Source of the DNA: Clostridium sp. AM22-11AC
GTDB lineage: Bacteria; Bacillota; Clostridia; Lachnospirales; Lachnospiraceae
Direction of reading: 5' to 3'
DNA: 64,000 nt
NCBI RefSeq assembly: GCF_003473545.1
Contig: NZ_QUCM01000001.1
Coordinates: 518,105-582,104 of the forward strand
How positions within the stretch are numbered: position 1 is the stretch's first letter; every line of letters begins with the position of its first letter. This document shows positions 27,046 through 36,255 of this stretch, piece after piece. The notes under the pieces are model-generated. The model ran no database searches. It was not told the origin of the DNA and saw only the letters and a list, made by a program, of their open reading frames with translations. Both the position numbers and the translations under genes were made by a program.

Positions 27046-27861
27046 ATGGAAAAGTTAAAAGCTGTTATTAACAAGTACTGGAAGGTTTATGTTGCAGCCC
27101 TGATCATTGCTGCGGTCTGCGATCTGATCGGTACACTTAAGTTCAATATTGGAATTGGTACACTTACCTTATTTCCAATGGTATTTGCCACGATCTTTGG
27201 AGGACTTTTAGGACCGGATGCCTTTAAGCTTTTCAAAACAGAAGAATCAAAGCTTGGAGGAAGCCTTGTTTTAGTAGCCCTTGCACCTTTTATGGCAAAA
27301 ATGGGAATCTCAGCAGGCGGAAATCTTGCAAAACTGGTTGCTGTAGGACCTGCGCTTCTGCTGCAGGAATTTGGTAATCTGGGAACTATCCTTCTTTCAC
27401 TTCCACTTGCCCTGCTGCTTGGCCTGAAAAAAGAAGCTATCGGTGCCTGCTATTCCATCAACCGCGACTCCAACCTCGGATTAACCACTGATATCTTTGG
27501 ACCGGATGCCCCGGAAACCCGCGGAACCTTTGCTGTATATATTGTGGGTTCTGTTATTGGCACCGTTTTTATCAGTGTCCTGGCTAGTATCGTAGCTTCC
27601 TGGAATATTTTTGATCCTATTGCCCTTGGCATGGCCTGTGGTGTAGGAAGCGGATCAATGATGACTGCCGCTGCCGGAACATTAGGTGAGATCTACCCGC
27701 AGCAGGCTGAAAATATTATGATCATGGGCGGCGCCAGCGATATGCTTACTGGTATCACCGGAATTTATATGGGAACATTCGTAGGTCTTCCTCTTACTAA
27801 AAAACTGTATGCAATACTGGAACCTAAAATCGGTCACAAAAACAGTAAGGAGGCTAAATAA
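27046..27861 (+). CDS. DUF3100 integral membrane protein
   Basis: 271 residues with eight or so hydrophobic segments, matching DUF3100 as I recall it (NIGIGTLTLFPMVFATIFGGLLGPD; KKEAIGACYSINRDSNLGL; MACGVGSGSMMTAAAGTLGEIYP). The family is uncharacterised and usually lies beside amidohydrolase-type enzymes, suggesting a carrier. Its stop and the next start overlap (TAATG), so it is likely to act as a pair with the small membrane protein that follows. RBS GAAAGGGG. Confidence 0.8.
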   Translation: MEKLKAVINKYWKVYVAALIIAAVCDLIGTLKFNIGIGTLTLFPMVFATIFGGLLGPDAFKLFKTEESKLGGSLVLVALAPFMAKMGISAGGNLAKLVAVGPALLLQEFGNLGTILLSLPLALLLGLKKEAIGACYSINRDSNLGLTTDIFGPDAPETRGTFAVYIVGSVIGTVFISVLASIVASWNIFDPIALGMACGVGSGSMMTAAAGTLGEIYPQQAENIMIMGGASDMLTGITGIYMGTFVGLPLTKKLYAILEPKIGHKNSKEAK

Positions 27862-28322
27862 TGGTCAGAAAATACTTTTTACAGCAGCTTGGACTGCTCC
27901 TCATGGTTTCTGTTATCATGGTACTCACAAATATACTGGGCTACAAAATGCCGGTAGGTGATTCCATTGCCGGGATCCTGGTATTATGCGCCATTGCTCT
28001 TTTTGGACTTACAGTAAGTAAATTTATGAGCCAGTTTATAAAGCTTCCGTCTATGATGTATGTATCTCTTACCGGACTGCTTCTTGCATGCCCTATTTCA
28101 CCGGTAAAGGACTTTGTGATCGGTGTTACATCCCAGGTCGCATTTATGGCTCCTGCCACTGCATTAGGCGCATTTGCCGGAATCTCACTTGGAAAAGACC
28201 TGAAGGATTTTGCTAAAATGGGATGGAAACTGGTGATCATCACCTTATTTGTAATCACCGGAACATTTATTTTCTCTGCCTTAGTAGCAGATGTTATCTT
28301 AAAACTTACAGGTGCCATTTAA
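27861..28322 (+). CDS. Small integral membrane partner of the DUF3100 protein
   Basis: 153 residues, four or five membrane segments (LLLMVSVIMVLTNILGY; AGILVLCAIALFGLTVSKF; VIITLFVITGTFIFSALVADVIL). The loop FIKLPSMMYVSLTGLLLACPISP may face the transport path. It starts within the DUF3100 stop codon. I do not know a named family; the coupling suggests the second half of a two-component carrier. Confidence 0.7.
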   Translation: MVRKYFLQQLGLLLMVSVIMVLTNILGYKMPVGDSIAGILVLCAIALFGLTVSKFMSQFIKLPSMMYVSLTGLLLACPISPVKDFVIGVTSQVAFMAPATALGAFAGISLGKDLKDFAKMGWKLVIITLFVITGTFIFSALVADVILKLTGAI

Positions 28323-28342
28323 CATGAGCGAGGTAAATTTAT

Positions 28343-29680
28343 ATGGAAAAATATGATATTTTAATTAAGAACTGTCAGGTTTTAAACCCTGATATGACGG
28401 TTTCATCTACCTGTTCTGTAGGAATTAAAGACAGCTGGATCAAAAAGATCGGTCCTACAGATGAATTGATGGCTGACAGCTCTGCCAGTGAAATAATTGA
28501 CGGCAAAGGAAAACTTGTCATGCCCGGCATGGTAGATGGCCATACACATACCTGCCAGCAGCTTTTAAGAGGACGTGTTGCCGATGAATATCCTATGGTA
28601 TGGACCCGTTTCCTGGTTCCTTTTGAAAGCAATCTCCAGCCAGAAGATTCTTATATCAGCGGCCTTCTGGCATGTCTGGAAATGATCAAAAGCGGAACAA
28701 CTGCTTTTGCTGATTCCGGCGGTGTACACATGGACCGGGTTGCAGATGCAGTTATTGAATCCGGCATGAGGGCTGCCATTGCAAAATCAACCATGGATAT
28801 GGGAAATGCCATTACCGGTGCAATGAAAGAGACAGCTAATGAAGCTATCGAAAATACAAAGAAACTGTATCAGAAATATCAGGGGGCTGGCGATGGCCGT
28901 GTTGATATCTGGTTTGCTATCCGTCAGGTAATGACCTGTTCCAGGGAACTGATCGCCATGGTAGGTGAATCTGCTAAAGAATTCCATACCGGCATTCATG
29001 CCCATCTGTGTGAGCATAAAGACGAAGTCAGCTTCTGCCTGCAGAATTACAAAAAGCGCCCTGCAGAATTTCTGGAAGAAATGGGTATTCTTGGCCCCAA
29101 TCTTCTTACTGCCCACAATGTAATGCTGTCAGACCACGATATTGCACTGATGGCAGAACGTGGTGTGAAAATGATTCATTGCCCAAGAGCCAACCTGTCA
29201 AACCACGGTTTTCCAAAAGCTCCCCAGATTCTGGAAGCCGGTGCAAGCCTTGGCTTAGGCTGCGATGGCGCTGCACCTTCCAACCTGGATATTTTTGACG
29301 AAATGAAGGTTCTTCGCTATGCCATGATGGCTTACTGGGGACTTCCATCTTTTAATCCTGTAGTCATGACCTGTCCTACACTTTTAAAAATGGCCTCCCA
29401 GGGCGGTGCAAATGCTCTTGGACACGGTGATATCCTTGGATCCGTTGAAGAAGGCAAGAAAGCTGACCTGATCCTGTTAAATATTGATCAGCCTCATATC
29501 ACTCCAAGCCAGAATCTGGTAAATACCATCGTAGATGCTGCAAACGGACATGATGTGACCGATTCTATCATCAACGGAAAGATCGTAATGAAAAATCGTG
29601 AAGTCCTTACTCTGGATGAGGAGCGGATCCGCTTTGAAGCTGAAAAGCATATGAATGATATTATTAAACGGGCATACTAA
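28343..29680 (+). CDS. Amidohydrolase family protein (AtzB/SsnA-like deaminase or hydrolase)
   Basis: 445-residue metal-dependent hydrolase. Metal ligands visible: H67 and H69 in VDGHTHTCQQ, His in GIHAHLCEH and LLTAHNVML, and the catalytic Asp in LGLGCDGAAPSN. The family includes chlorohydrolases and guanine, cytosine and S-adenosylhomocysteine deaminases; substrate identity cannot be read from the sequence. Third gene of the DUF3100 operon, so it probably acts on the compound that the membrane pair moves. Followed by a strong terminator. Confidence 0.85.
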   Translation: MEKYDILIKNCQVLNPDMTVSSTCSVGIKDSWIKKIGPTDELMADSSASEIIDGKGKLVMPGMVDGHTHTCQQLLRGRVADEYPMVWTRFLVPFESNLQPEDSYISGLLACLEMIKSGTTAFADSGGVHMDRVADAVIESGMRAAIAKSTMDMGNAITGAMKETANEAIENTKKLYQKYQGAGDGRVDIWFAIRQVMTCSRELIAMVGESAKEFHTGIHAHLCEHKDEVSFCLQNYKKRPAEFLEEMGILGPNLLTAHNVMLSDHDIALMAERGVKMIHCPRANLSNHGFPKAPQILEAGASLGLGCDGAAPSNLDIFDEMKVLRYAMMAYWGLPSFNPVVMTCPTLLKMASQGGANALGHGDILGSVEEGKKADLILLNIDQPHITPSQNLVNTIVDAANGHDVTDSIINGKIVMKNREVLTLDEERIRFEAEKHMNDIIKRAY

Positions 29681-29687
29681 GATATAA

Positions 29688-29734
29688 AAAAATGGCGGCG
29701 CTGTTTCCTGTTTTGGAAACGGGCCGTCATTTTT
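29688..29734. terminator. Terminator between convergent amidohydrolase and dehydrogenase genes
   Basis: AAAAATGGCGGC and an inner GTTTCC/GGAAAC arm pair with GGCCGTCATTTTT. Confidence 0.8.
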
Positions 29735-29785
29735 ACAGCATTTTCTGATCATATATAAAGCTGCTTTACATTTTTTCTTTTTTTA

Positions 29786-30742
29786 TTACCGGTTCACCAC
29801 ATTCACCGGATTTCCAGCTAAAAACTGTTTAAGATTTTCCACAGACATGTCCATGATCCTCTGCCTTGCTTCCTTTGGCGCCCAGGAAATATGAGGGGTA
29901 ATGATGCAGTTTTTAGCTTTCAGAAGAGGATTGTCACCCTTAACAGGCTCTGTACTTACCACATCCAGTCCTGCTGCGTATACTTTTCCACTGTTTAATG
30001 CATCTGCCAGATCTTTTTCCACAATCAGCTGTCCACGGGAGTTATTAATGATGATAACTCCATCTTTCATCCTGGCAATATTATCTTTATTGATAATGCC
30101 TTCTGTAGACGGGAACAATGGGCAATGAAGCGAGATCACATCTGATTTTGCAAATATCTCATCCAGTTCCACATACTCAGCAATATCACGTCCTTTATCA
30201 TTTGGATGGGAATCATAAGCCAGTACATTCATACCCATTGCCTTTGCTATTGTTCCTGTTTTCTGTCCAATACGGCCAAAACCGATGATCCCCAGTGTTT
30301 TTCCTGCCAGTTCGATCAGCGGATAGTCCCAGAAGCACCAGTCCGGAGCATTCTCCCATCTGCCCTCTTTTACAGCTTTATCATGATGTCCGATGCGATG
30401 GCAGATCTCTAAAAGAAGAGCAATGGCAAACTGTCCTACACAGTCCGTTCCATAAGTAGGAATATTGCTGACAACGATCCCTTTTTCTTTTGCATAATTA
30501 ACATCGATCACATTGTAGCCTGTTGCAAGGACACTGATAAACTTAAAATCCGGGCATGCGTCCATGGTTTCTTTCGTGATCGGAGTCTTATTAGTAAAAA
30601 CGACCTCTGCATTGCCAATACGATTTACCACTTCCTCTGCCGGTGTCCTGTCATAAACCGTCAATTCTCCGTATTTTTTCATCTCATCCCAGGAAAGATC
30701 TCCCGGATTTTCTGTATATCCATCAAGTACAACTATTTTCAT
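29786..30742 (-). CDS. D-2-hydroxyacid dehydrogenase (glycerate/hydroxypyruvate type)
   Basis: 318-residue NAD(P)-dependent dehydrogenase. Rossmann motif GIIGFGRIGQ (residues ~152-160); catalytic Arg236 (NNSRGQL), Glu265 (STEPVKGD) and His284 (TPHISWAP) are all present. SWAPKEAR after the His resembles glycerate dehydrogenase (HprA-like) rather than lactate dehydrogenase. It starts 54 nt after the response regulator stop on the same strand, with no hairpin between, so it may belong to the sensor/regulator transcript. Confidence 0.88.
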   Translation of the reverse strand: MKIVVLDGYTENPGDLSWDEMKKYGELTVYDRTPAEEVVNRIGNAEVVFTNKTPITKETMDACPDFKFISVLATGYNVIDVNYAKEKGIVVSNIPTYGTDCVGQFAIALLLEICHRIGHHDKAVKEGRWENAPDWCFWDYPLIELAGKTLGIIGFGRIGQKTGTIAKAMGMNVLAYDSHPNDKGRDIAEYVELDEIFAKSDVISLHCPLFPSTEGIINKDNIARMKDGVIIINNSRGQLIVEKDLADALNSGKVYAAGLDVVSTEPVKGDNPLLKAKNCIITPHISWAPKEARQRIMDMSVENLKQFLAGNPVNVVNR

Positions 30743-30796
30743 CTGTATGTCTCCTTTGTATGTAATGTACTTACAAAATCTTTTTATACTATAGTC

Positions 30797-31927
30797 TTAT
30801 TGTTTCTTTATCCCATCCCGATACATCGACGGTGAAACCCCAGTGACATTCTTAAATGCCCGGTTAAAGTGGGCGGCATCTTCGTAGCCTACTGCCAGGG
30901 CAATGTCTAAAAGCTTCAGGGACGAGTCTTTCATCAGTTCCTTGGCCTTTGTCATGCGCAGCTGCAATATGTAATCTCTCACTGTCATATCCAGCTGCTT
31001 TTTAAACAAACTGCTGAAGTAATTGGGGTGGAGATGGAACTGGGCAGCAATGTCTGAAAGGAGAAGCTGTTCAGAACAGTGCTTTTCCATGTATTCCTGT
31101 GCCTTTTTTACCACATATTCTTCTTTCTTTTCCTGCTGCTTTTTCAGCTGTTCCATATACAGCTGCAGGATCTGCTCCATTTTCTGTTTTAACTGACTGA
31201 TGTGGGGCTGATTTTTAATCTGGGCAGCCAGATCATTATCTGACAGCTTGTAACCTGCTATAATAGGGATCAGGGTTGTATTTTTCTGCATTAATGTGTA
31301 GAGAAATGCGGAAAATACCTGCTTAAACTGTTCTTTTGCCATAGCTTCCTGGGATAAATGGGAGAAGATCCCCTGGATCTTATCTTTTGTGCCCTCTTCG
31401 TCCATGGACAAAAGCCCGGCTGAAAGATGTTCCAGTTCTTTTCCCAGATCTTCTTTTGTATAATACGGTTCTTTCGCCGGAAGATCAAAATAATCCCCCT
31501 GTGTTTCCGGACGCACACAACTTACCTCTTCTGCCTGCAGCTTTACGGAACTGTCTTTTAACCGCGGGATCAGCAATCTGAGCATGGACACAAAATTCTG
31601 TATATTCACAGGCTTTAACAGATAATCATAAGCCCCCAGCCTCAGGGCATTACGGATATAGGTATAATCATCATAGCCACTGAGCATGATCACCACACTG
31701 GGAATCTGGTTTTTGCTGATCAGCTCCAGAAGACTGATGCCATCCAGCTTTGGCATACGGATATCCGAAATGATCACATGATAGTAATCTTCTGTAAGAC
31801 GGTTTAAAGCATCACTTCCATCGCAGGCACTGGATATAACAAAGATATTTTCAAAATTTTGCTTTATAATACTCCCAAGACCATCTACAATATTCTGGTC
31901 ATCATCTACTAATAGGATCCGGTACAT
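30797..31927 (-). CDS. AraC-type response regulator (YesN-like)
   Basis: 376 residues: receiver domain (DDD at 8-10, phospho-acceptor Asp55 in IISDIRMP, Lys105 in YLLKPVN), a linker with a glutamine/lysine-rich coiled-coil, then a C-terminal AraC double helix-turn-helix (FHLHPNYFSSLFKKQLDMTVRDYI ... VGYEDAAHFNRAFKNVTGVSPSMYR). The start is the ATG at 31927, after GAAGGAGGAACAGG. It overlaps the histidine kinase gene by 26 nt. The pair should activate the divergent sugar-import operon. Confidence 0.93.
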   Translation of the reverse strand: MYRILLVDDDQNIVDGLGSIIKQNFENIFVISSACDGSDALNRLTEDYYHVIISDIRMPKLDGISLLELISKNQIPSVVIMLSGYDDYTYIRNALRLGAYDYLLKPVNIQNFVSMLRLLIPRLKDSSVKLQAEEVSCVRPETQGDYFDLPAKEPYYTKEDLGKELEHLSAGLLSMDEEGTKDKIQGIFSHLSQEAMAKEQFKQVFSAFLYTLMQKNTTLIPIIAGYKLSDNDLAAQIKNQPHISQLKQKMEQILQLYMEQLKKQQEKKEEYVVKKAQEYMEKHCSEQLLLSDIAAQFHLHPNYFSSLFKKQLDMTVRDYILQLRMTKAKELMKDSSLKLLDIALAVGYEDAAHFNRAFKNVTGVSPSMYRDGIKKQ

Positions 31928-33803
31928 CCTGTTCCTCCTTCTTCGTCGGCTCTTCTTCCATATCATCACTCATGTTATCTTTCCATGGAAAACAAAGCAT
32001 GATCATAGTTCCCATTCCTTCAGCACTTTCAATGGATACCTTATACTCCGGACCATAGTTTAAGCTGATCCGCCTGCATACGTTACGAAGTCCGATGCTG
32101 TTGCTGGAAGGACTGTCTATATCATGGCGCAGCATCTCTAACTGTTCTTCACTCATACCACATCCATCATCGGAAACCTGGATATATAGGCGGTCCTCGT
32201 CTCTATATCCCAAAATATCAATATGCAGGATCTGATGACTGTCTGTAATACCATGGATCACTGCATTTTCCACAATAGGCTGGAATACCAGCTTTAAAAC
32301 ATGGCAGGAATACAGCTCCCTGTCAATGCAGATGTTAAACTGAATCCGTTCATTGTACTGATATGCAAGAATAGCCCGGTAGATATTTAACTGATGGATT
32401 TCTTCTTCCAAAGGCACTTCTTTTGTGGTATTCCGAAGGCCATACTGGAGATTCTGCCCTAACAGTTCTGCCATGGTAGCTGTTTCATAATCCTGGCACA
32501 TATAAGCCTTCATGTGCATGATCTCCAGAGTATTATACAGATAATGGGGATTGATCTGGGTCCTTAAAAGCTGCAGTTCTGTTTCCTGTTTTTCCTGTTG
32601 CTTTACAAATACCTCATGGATCAGCAGATCAATACGTTTTGACATTTTATTAAAAGAGGATACCAGAGTCTGAAATTCCTCTGGAAGTCCTTCTTTTGAA
32701 ACTTTATTTATGTGACCCAGTTCAAAATGATTACAGGCTTCGATCAGACGGTTTAATGCCTTTAAGATCCGGCCTACCATCTGAAAGATCAGAAATATGA
32801 TCCCACCTAAGATCATACCTATGGGAATGATATTTAACATCTGGATCCTTCCCATATTTCCAAAAATGTCAGACAAAGGAGTCTGTAATACCAGAGTGTA
32901 GCCATTAGCGTGGCCGATCACATTGTATACACAGGAGTTTTTATCACTGTGCTTTAATTTTCTGCTCTGGTAATTTTCTTTTCGTTCTGTTTTTTTCAGA
33001 TTTTCTTTTACAAATCCCTGATAGCTTTCTTCCTGTTCTATATTTCCATACAAAAGCTTCCCGTCTTTATATACCGCAAATCTCTGATTCGGTGCCTGAC
33101 GGTTCTGCTCAAAATAATTTTCCAGATAAGAAGTATCTATTCCTGCCACGCAATAGCCTACGATCTTGATCGTATTCAGATCCAGAATGCCTCTGCCAAT
33201 GCATAATGAACCGCCGTCACGCATATTCATACCCGATCCTCTAAATTCCTGCGCAGCTATGAGAAGTGGCGTACCTGTTTTATAAGCAGAAATTTTTTTA
33301 TACCATTCTGCCTTTTCCTTATCCAGAAAGCTAATGCCGTAATTTGCCCCTTTTGAAGTGTATACGCCGTTTCCTTCAAGATCATAAAGAGCAATAAAGC
33401 TGGTAGATTCTGTTGTAAAACGATTCTGGGCCTGAGTATTAAAATACGAATAAAAACGAAAATTTTTAAGGATGGGGCCTTCCCTTAACGTACTGCACAA
33501 ATAGGGGTCATTATTCTGGGCATATAACTGGGCCGGGAAAAAGGTGGCCTGTTCCAGTTCTTTTACAGATATCTCCACCCGGTCTAACAGCTGCTCTCCT
33601 ATCTGGAAATACCGGTGGGTAGCCATATTATAATTCTGGTAGGCACTTACAGTTACAAGATAACATAAAAATGCCATGGTAAGGAATATCTGCAGGCCTG
33701 CCAGAAGGATTAGCCATTTTTTAATTGAATCTGTTTTTGTCATATTTTTCTTTACATCTTTCCAATTAGCTATATATTTTTTCACTTTCTGCCATTTTTT
33801 CAT
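31902..33803 (-). CDS. Sensor histidine kinase (YesM-like)
   Basis: About 633 residues. A first membrane segment (KKWLILLAGLQIFLTMAFLCYLVTV), a long extracellular Cache-type sensor, a second membrane segment (IIPIGMILGGIIFLIFQMVG), a HAMP linker, then a His_kinase domain with the phospho-acceptor in QINPHYLYNTLEIM (around residue 420) and an ATPase domain (QPIVENAV; VSDDGCGM). The start at 33803 follows AGAGGTGCG; a later ATG at 33743 is possible. Partner of the overlapping AraC-type regulator. Confidence 0.9.
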   Translation of the reverse strand: MKKWQKVKKYIANWKDVKKNMTKTDSIKKWLILLAGLQIFLTMAFLCYLVTVSAYQNYNMATHRYFQIGEQLLDRVEISVKELEQATFFPAQLYAQNNDPYLCSTLREGPILKNFRFYSYFNTQAQNRFTTESTSFIALYDLEGNGVYTSKGANYGISFLDKEKAEWYKKISAYKTGTPLLIAAQEFRGSGMNMRDGGSLCIGRGILDLNTIKIVGYCVAGIDTSYLENYFEQNRQAPNQRFAVYKDGKLLYGNIEQEESYQGFVKENLKKTERKENYQSRKLKHSDKNSCVYNVIGHANGYTLVLQTPLSDIFGNMGRIQMLNIIPIGMILGGIIFLIFQMVGRILKALNRLIEACNHFELGHINKVSKEGLPEEFQTLVSSFNKMSKRIDLLIHEVFVKQQEKQETELQLLRTQINPHYLYNTLEIMHMKAYMCQDYETATMAELLGQNLQYGLRNTTKEVPLEEEIHQLNIYRAILAYQYNERIQFNICIDRELYSCHVLKLVFQPIVENAVIHGITDSHQILHIDILGYRDEDRLYIQVSDDGCGMSEEQLEMLRHDIDSPSSNSIGLRNVCRRISLNYGPEYKVSIESAEGMGTMIMLCFPWKDNMSDDMEEEPTKKEEQDVPDPISR

Positions 33804-33956
33804 ATATCTATCGCACCTCTTTATATAAAAATATACAACAATCTTTGAAAATGGCAAGTAAAATTTGAATATGGTATTTATAATTTTCCTGAAAAAGCCT
33901 ATACTTTGGCTACAAGTTAAGACTGTACAAGAAACATATATGAAAGGGGAAACATT

Positions 33957-35282
33957 ATGAAAAAAAGATTTACAGCATGTATGATCGGAGCCACTCTTTT
34001 AACAGCTGCACTGACCGGTTGCTCAGGAGGAAAAACCGCTGATGCTCCTGCTTCCAGTGCAGACCAGACCACAGCTGCCGAAGCTGCCAGCACAGATGCT
34101 GCTTCCGGAGGCAAAGTAGCCATTGAGTTGTTCCATCAGAAACCAGAGAACGTAGAGCTTTACAACACTCTGGTAAACAAATTCATGGAAGAAAACCCGG
34201 ATATACAGGTAAACGTTACTCTGGCTGAATCCACCACAACTACACTGATCTCCCGTGTAGCAGCAGGAAATATTCCTCAGTTAGTATCTGTATTCCCATG
34301 GAATGCATCCTATAAAGATATGTTCAGGGAAGGTCTTTTCATGGATCTGACGGATCAGGACTTTATGAAACGTGTAACTCCTTCCGTTCTGGAACGCTGC
34401 GAAGTGAATGGAAAACAGTACTCCCTTCCACTGACCACCAATTCCTTTGGTCTGTACTACAACGTAGATATTTTTAATGAACTGGGACTTACCATTCCAA
34501 AGACCATGGATGAAATGTGGGGTGTATGCGACAAGTTAGTTGAAGCCGGTATCCAGCCATTCTCCTTCCCGGATAAGAAAGCAGTCCGCATCAACCAGCA
34601 GTTTGACCGTATGCTCATTGGCTGCGTGGACCATGACTTCTATAGCAAGTGTGATGAACAGATCAATGGCAGCTACAACATTAAAGATGATCCTAACATC
34701 CGCAAATATGCAGAAACCATATTGAAGCTGCGTGAATACGGAAATCCTGATTCTCTTGGATATGATGACGAACCTGCTTATGAAGAATTTACCAGCGGAA
34801 AATCTGCTATGTACATTGATGGTTCCTGGGCAGTAACTACTTTCGAGACCATGAATCCGGATTTGAATTTCAACTGTACCGCTATTCCTGCTATTACAAC
34901 TGATGATTTCTGGACCTGTGGTACTGTTGATACTGCTTATTCTATTTCTGCTGACTGCACACCAGAACAGCAGGATGCATGCATCCGCTTCCTTGATTTT
35001 CTTGTACGTGAAGATATTGCACAGGAATTCAGTGACGGTGACAAAAACCCAACTCTGATCCAGGGTGTCGAATACAACGTTCCACAGCTTAAAGAGATCA
35101 ACGACTACATTGACGAAGGCAGATTTGCTCCTTCTTTAGCAAGTATTTGGACACAGGATTTAAGAAACAGCCTGGTTGTATCTGTACAGGCCCTGATCTT
35201 AGATAAGGATGTAGATACCTTCTTAGACGAATTCCAGTCTTTAGTAGAAGAATACTATACTCCTGCTGAATCTGAATCCTAA
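33957..35282 (+). CDS. Carbohydrate ABC importer, solute-binding lipoprotein
   Basis: 441 residues. Lipoprotein signal with Cys22 (LTAALTGCSGG), Ala/Ser/Thr linker, then a family 1 extracellular sugar-binding domain (ENPDIQVNVTLAES; YSLPLTTNSFGLYYNVDIFNELGL; SAMYIDGSWAV). A TATACT element lies at 33900-33905, but its -35 is poor, fitting activation by the divergent response regulator. First gene of an operon of six; the specific sugar is unknown. Confidence 0.93.
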   Translation: MKKRFTACMIGATLLTAALTGCSGGKTADAPASSADQTTAAEAASTDAASGGKVAIELFHQKPENVELYNTLVNKFMEENPDIQVNVTLAESTTTTLISRVAAGNIPQLVSVFPWNASYKDMFREGLFMDLTDQDFMKRVTPSVLERCEVNGKQYSLPLTTNSFGLYYNVDIFNELGLTIPKTMDEMWGVCDKLVEAGIQPFSFPDKKAVRINQQFDRMLIGCVDHDFYSKCDEQINGSYNIKDDPNIRKYAETILKLREYGNPDSLGYDDEPAYEEFTSGKSAMYIDGSWAVTTFETMNPDLNFNCTAIPAITTDDFWTCGTVDTAYSISADCTPEQQDACIRFLDFLVREDIAQEFSDGDKNPTLIQGVEYNVPQLKEINDYIDEGRFAPSLASIWTQDLRNSLVVSVQALILDKDVDTFLDEFQSLVEEYYTPAESES

Positions 35283-35297
35283 TTTTTCAATTCTTAT

Positions 35298-35332
35298 GTA
35301 TTACTGGGATCTTTCTGTGATCCCAGTAATAC
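35298..35332 (+). other. Intercistronic hairpin after the binding-protein gene
   Basis: Perfect 14-bp inverted repeat GTATTACTGGGATC / GATCCCAGTAATAC with a 7-nt loop and no T-run. Probably stabilises the binding-protein part of the mRNA, raising its level over the permeases. Confidence 0.75.
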
Positions 35333-35358
35333 ATTCCTAAAAAAATGGAGGCAGCATC

Positions 35359-36240
35359 ATGAAATCAACGAAAAACCGTGATCGCAATATCACACACTTT
35401 TTATATGTACTACCGAATCTGATCATGTATTCCTTTCTCTCTATTGTTCCAATTGTCCTTGGGCTGTATTATAGCTTTACCAACTGGAACGGTATCGGTA
35501 AGAACTATAAATTTGTAGGCCTTAAAAACTATATTAAAATTTTATCCGACAATCGTTTTCGGAAAGCCGTACTATTTAATATACGATATGCCGCAATGCT
35601 GATCATCTGCGTAATGCTGCTGTCTGTTGTACTTGCACTGTTAATGAACACAAAGATCCGTGGTCAGAACTGCTTCAGAGCTATCTATTTTTTTCCGGCC
35701 TGTGTCAGTATGCTGACCATTGGACTGATCTTCAACTATATTTTCTTTCAGGGAATCCCCAGTCTCGGAACTTCCCTTGGGATTGAAGCATTACAAAAAA
35801 ATATTTTATCTGGCAGAAGCACTGCTATTTACGGTATCCTGATCACAAATATATGGAAAAGCGTTGCAATTCCAACAGTTTTAGTCATTTCCGCTTTGCA
35901 GACCATTCCAGGTGAGATTATCGAAGCAGCCATTGTAGATGGTGCAAATGGCCGTCAGCGTTTTTTCTACATCACCCTTCGCTACATTCTGCCTATTTTA
36001 AGTATTATTTTTGTCCTTGTCCTGAAAGAAGGACTTATGATCTACGATTACATTATGGCAATGACCTCTGGCGGACCAGCAGGCGCAACAGAAAGTATCA
36101 CTCTTTCCATTTACCGTATCGGCTTTGAAGACATGAAGTTTGGATATGCCATTTCCCAGGCTATGATCGTTGCCGTTATCATTGCAGTTATTTCCATTAC
36201 CCAGATCCGATTTACTGACAAAAAGAAGATCTACGATTAA
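35359..36240 (+). CDS. Carbohydrate ABC importer permease 1 (MalF-like)
   Basis: 293 residues with six membrane segments, starting FLYVLPNLIMYSFLSIVPIVLGLYYSFTNWNG, the usual beginning of sugar ABC permeases. The coupling EAA loop reads EIIEAAIVDGANGRQRFFYITLRYILP. RBS ATGGAGGCAGC. No ATPase gene lies in this operon, as is usual for this family, whose members share an MsmK-type ATPase encoded elsewhere. Confidence 0.93.
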   Translation: MKSTKNRDRNITHFLYVLPNLIMYSFLSIVPIVLGLYYSFTNWNGIGKNYKFVGLKNYIKILSDNRFRKAVLFNIRYAAMLIICVMLLSVVLALLMNTKIRGQNCFRAIYFFPACVSMLTIGLIFNYIFFQGIPSLGTSLGIEALQKNILSGRSTAIYGILITNIWKSVAIPTVLVISALQTIPGEIIEAAIVDGANGRQRFFYITLRYILPILSIIFVLVLKEGLMIYDYIMAMTSGGPAGATESITLSIYRIGFEDMKFGYAISQAMIVAVIIAVISITQIRFTDKKKIYD

Positions 36241-36255
36241 AACAGGAGGTATCCC

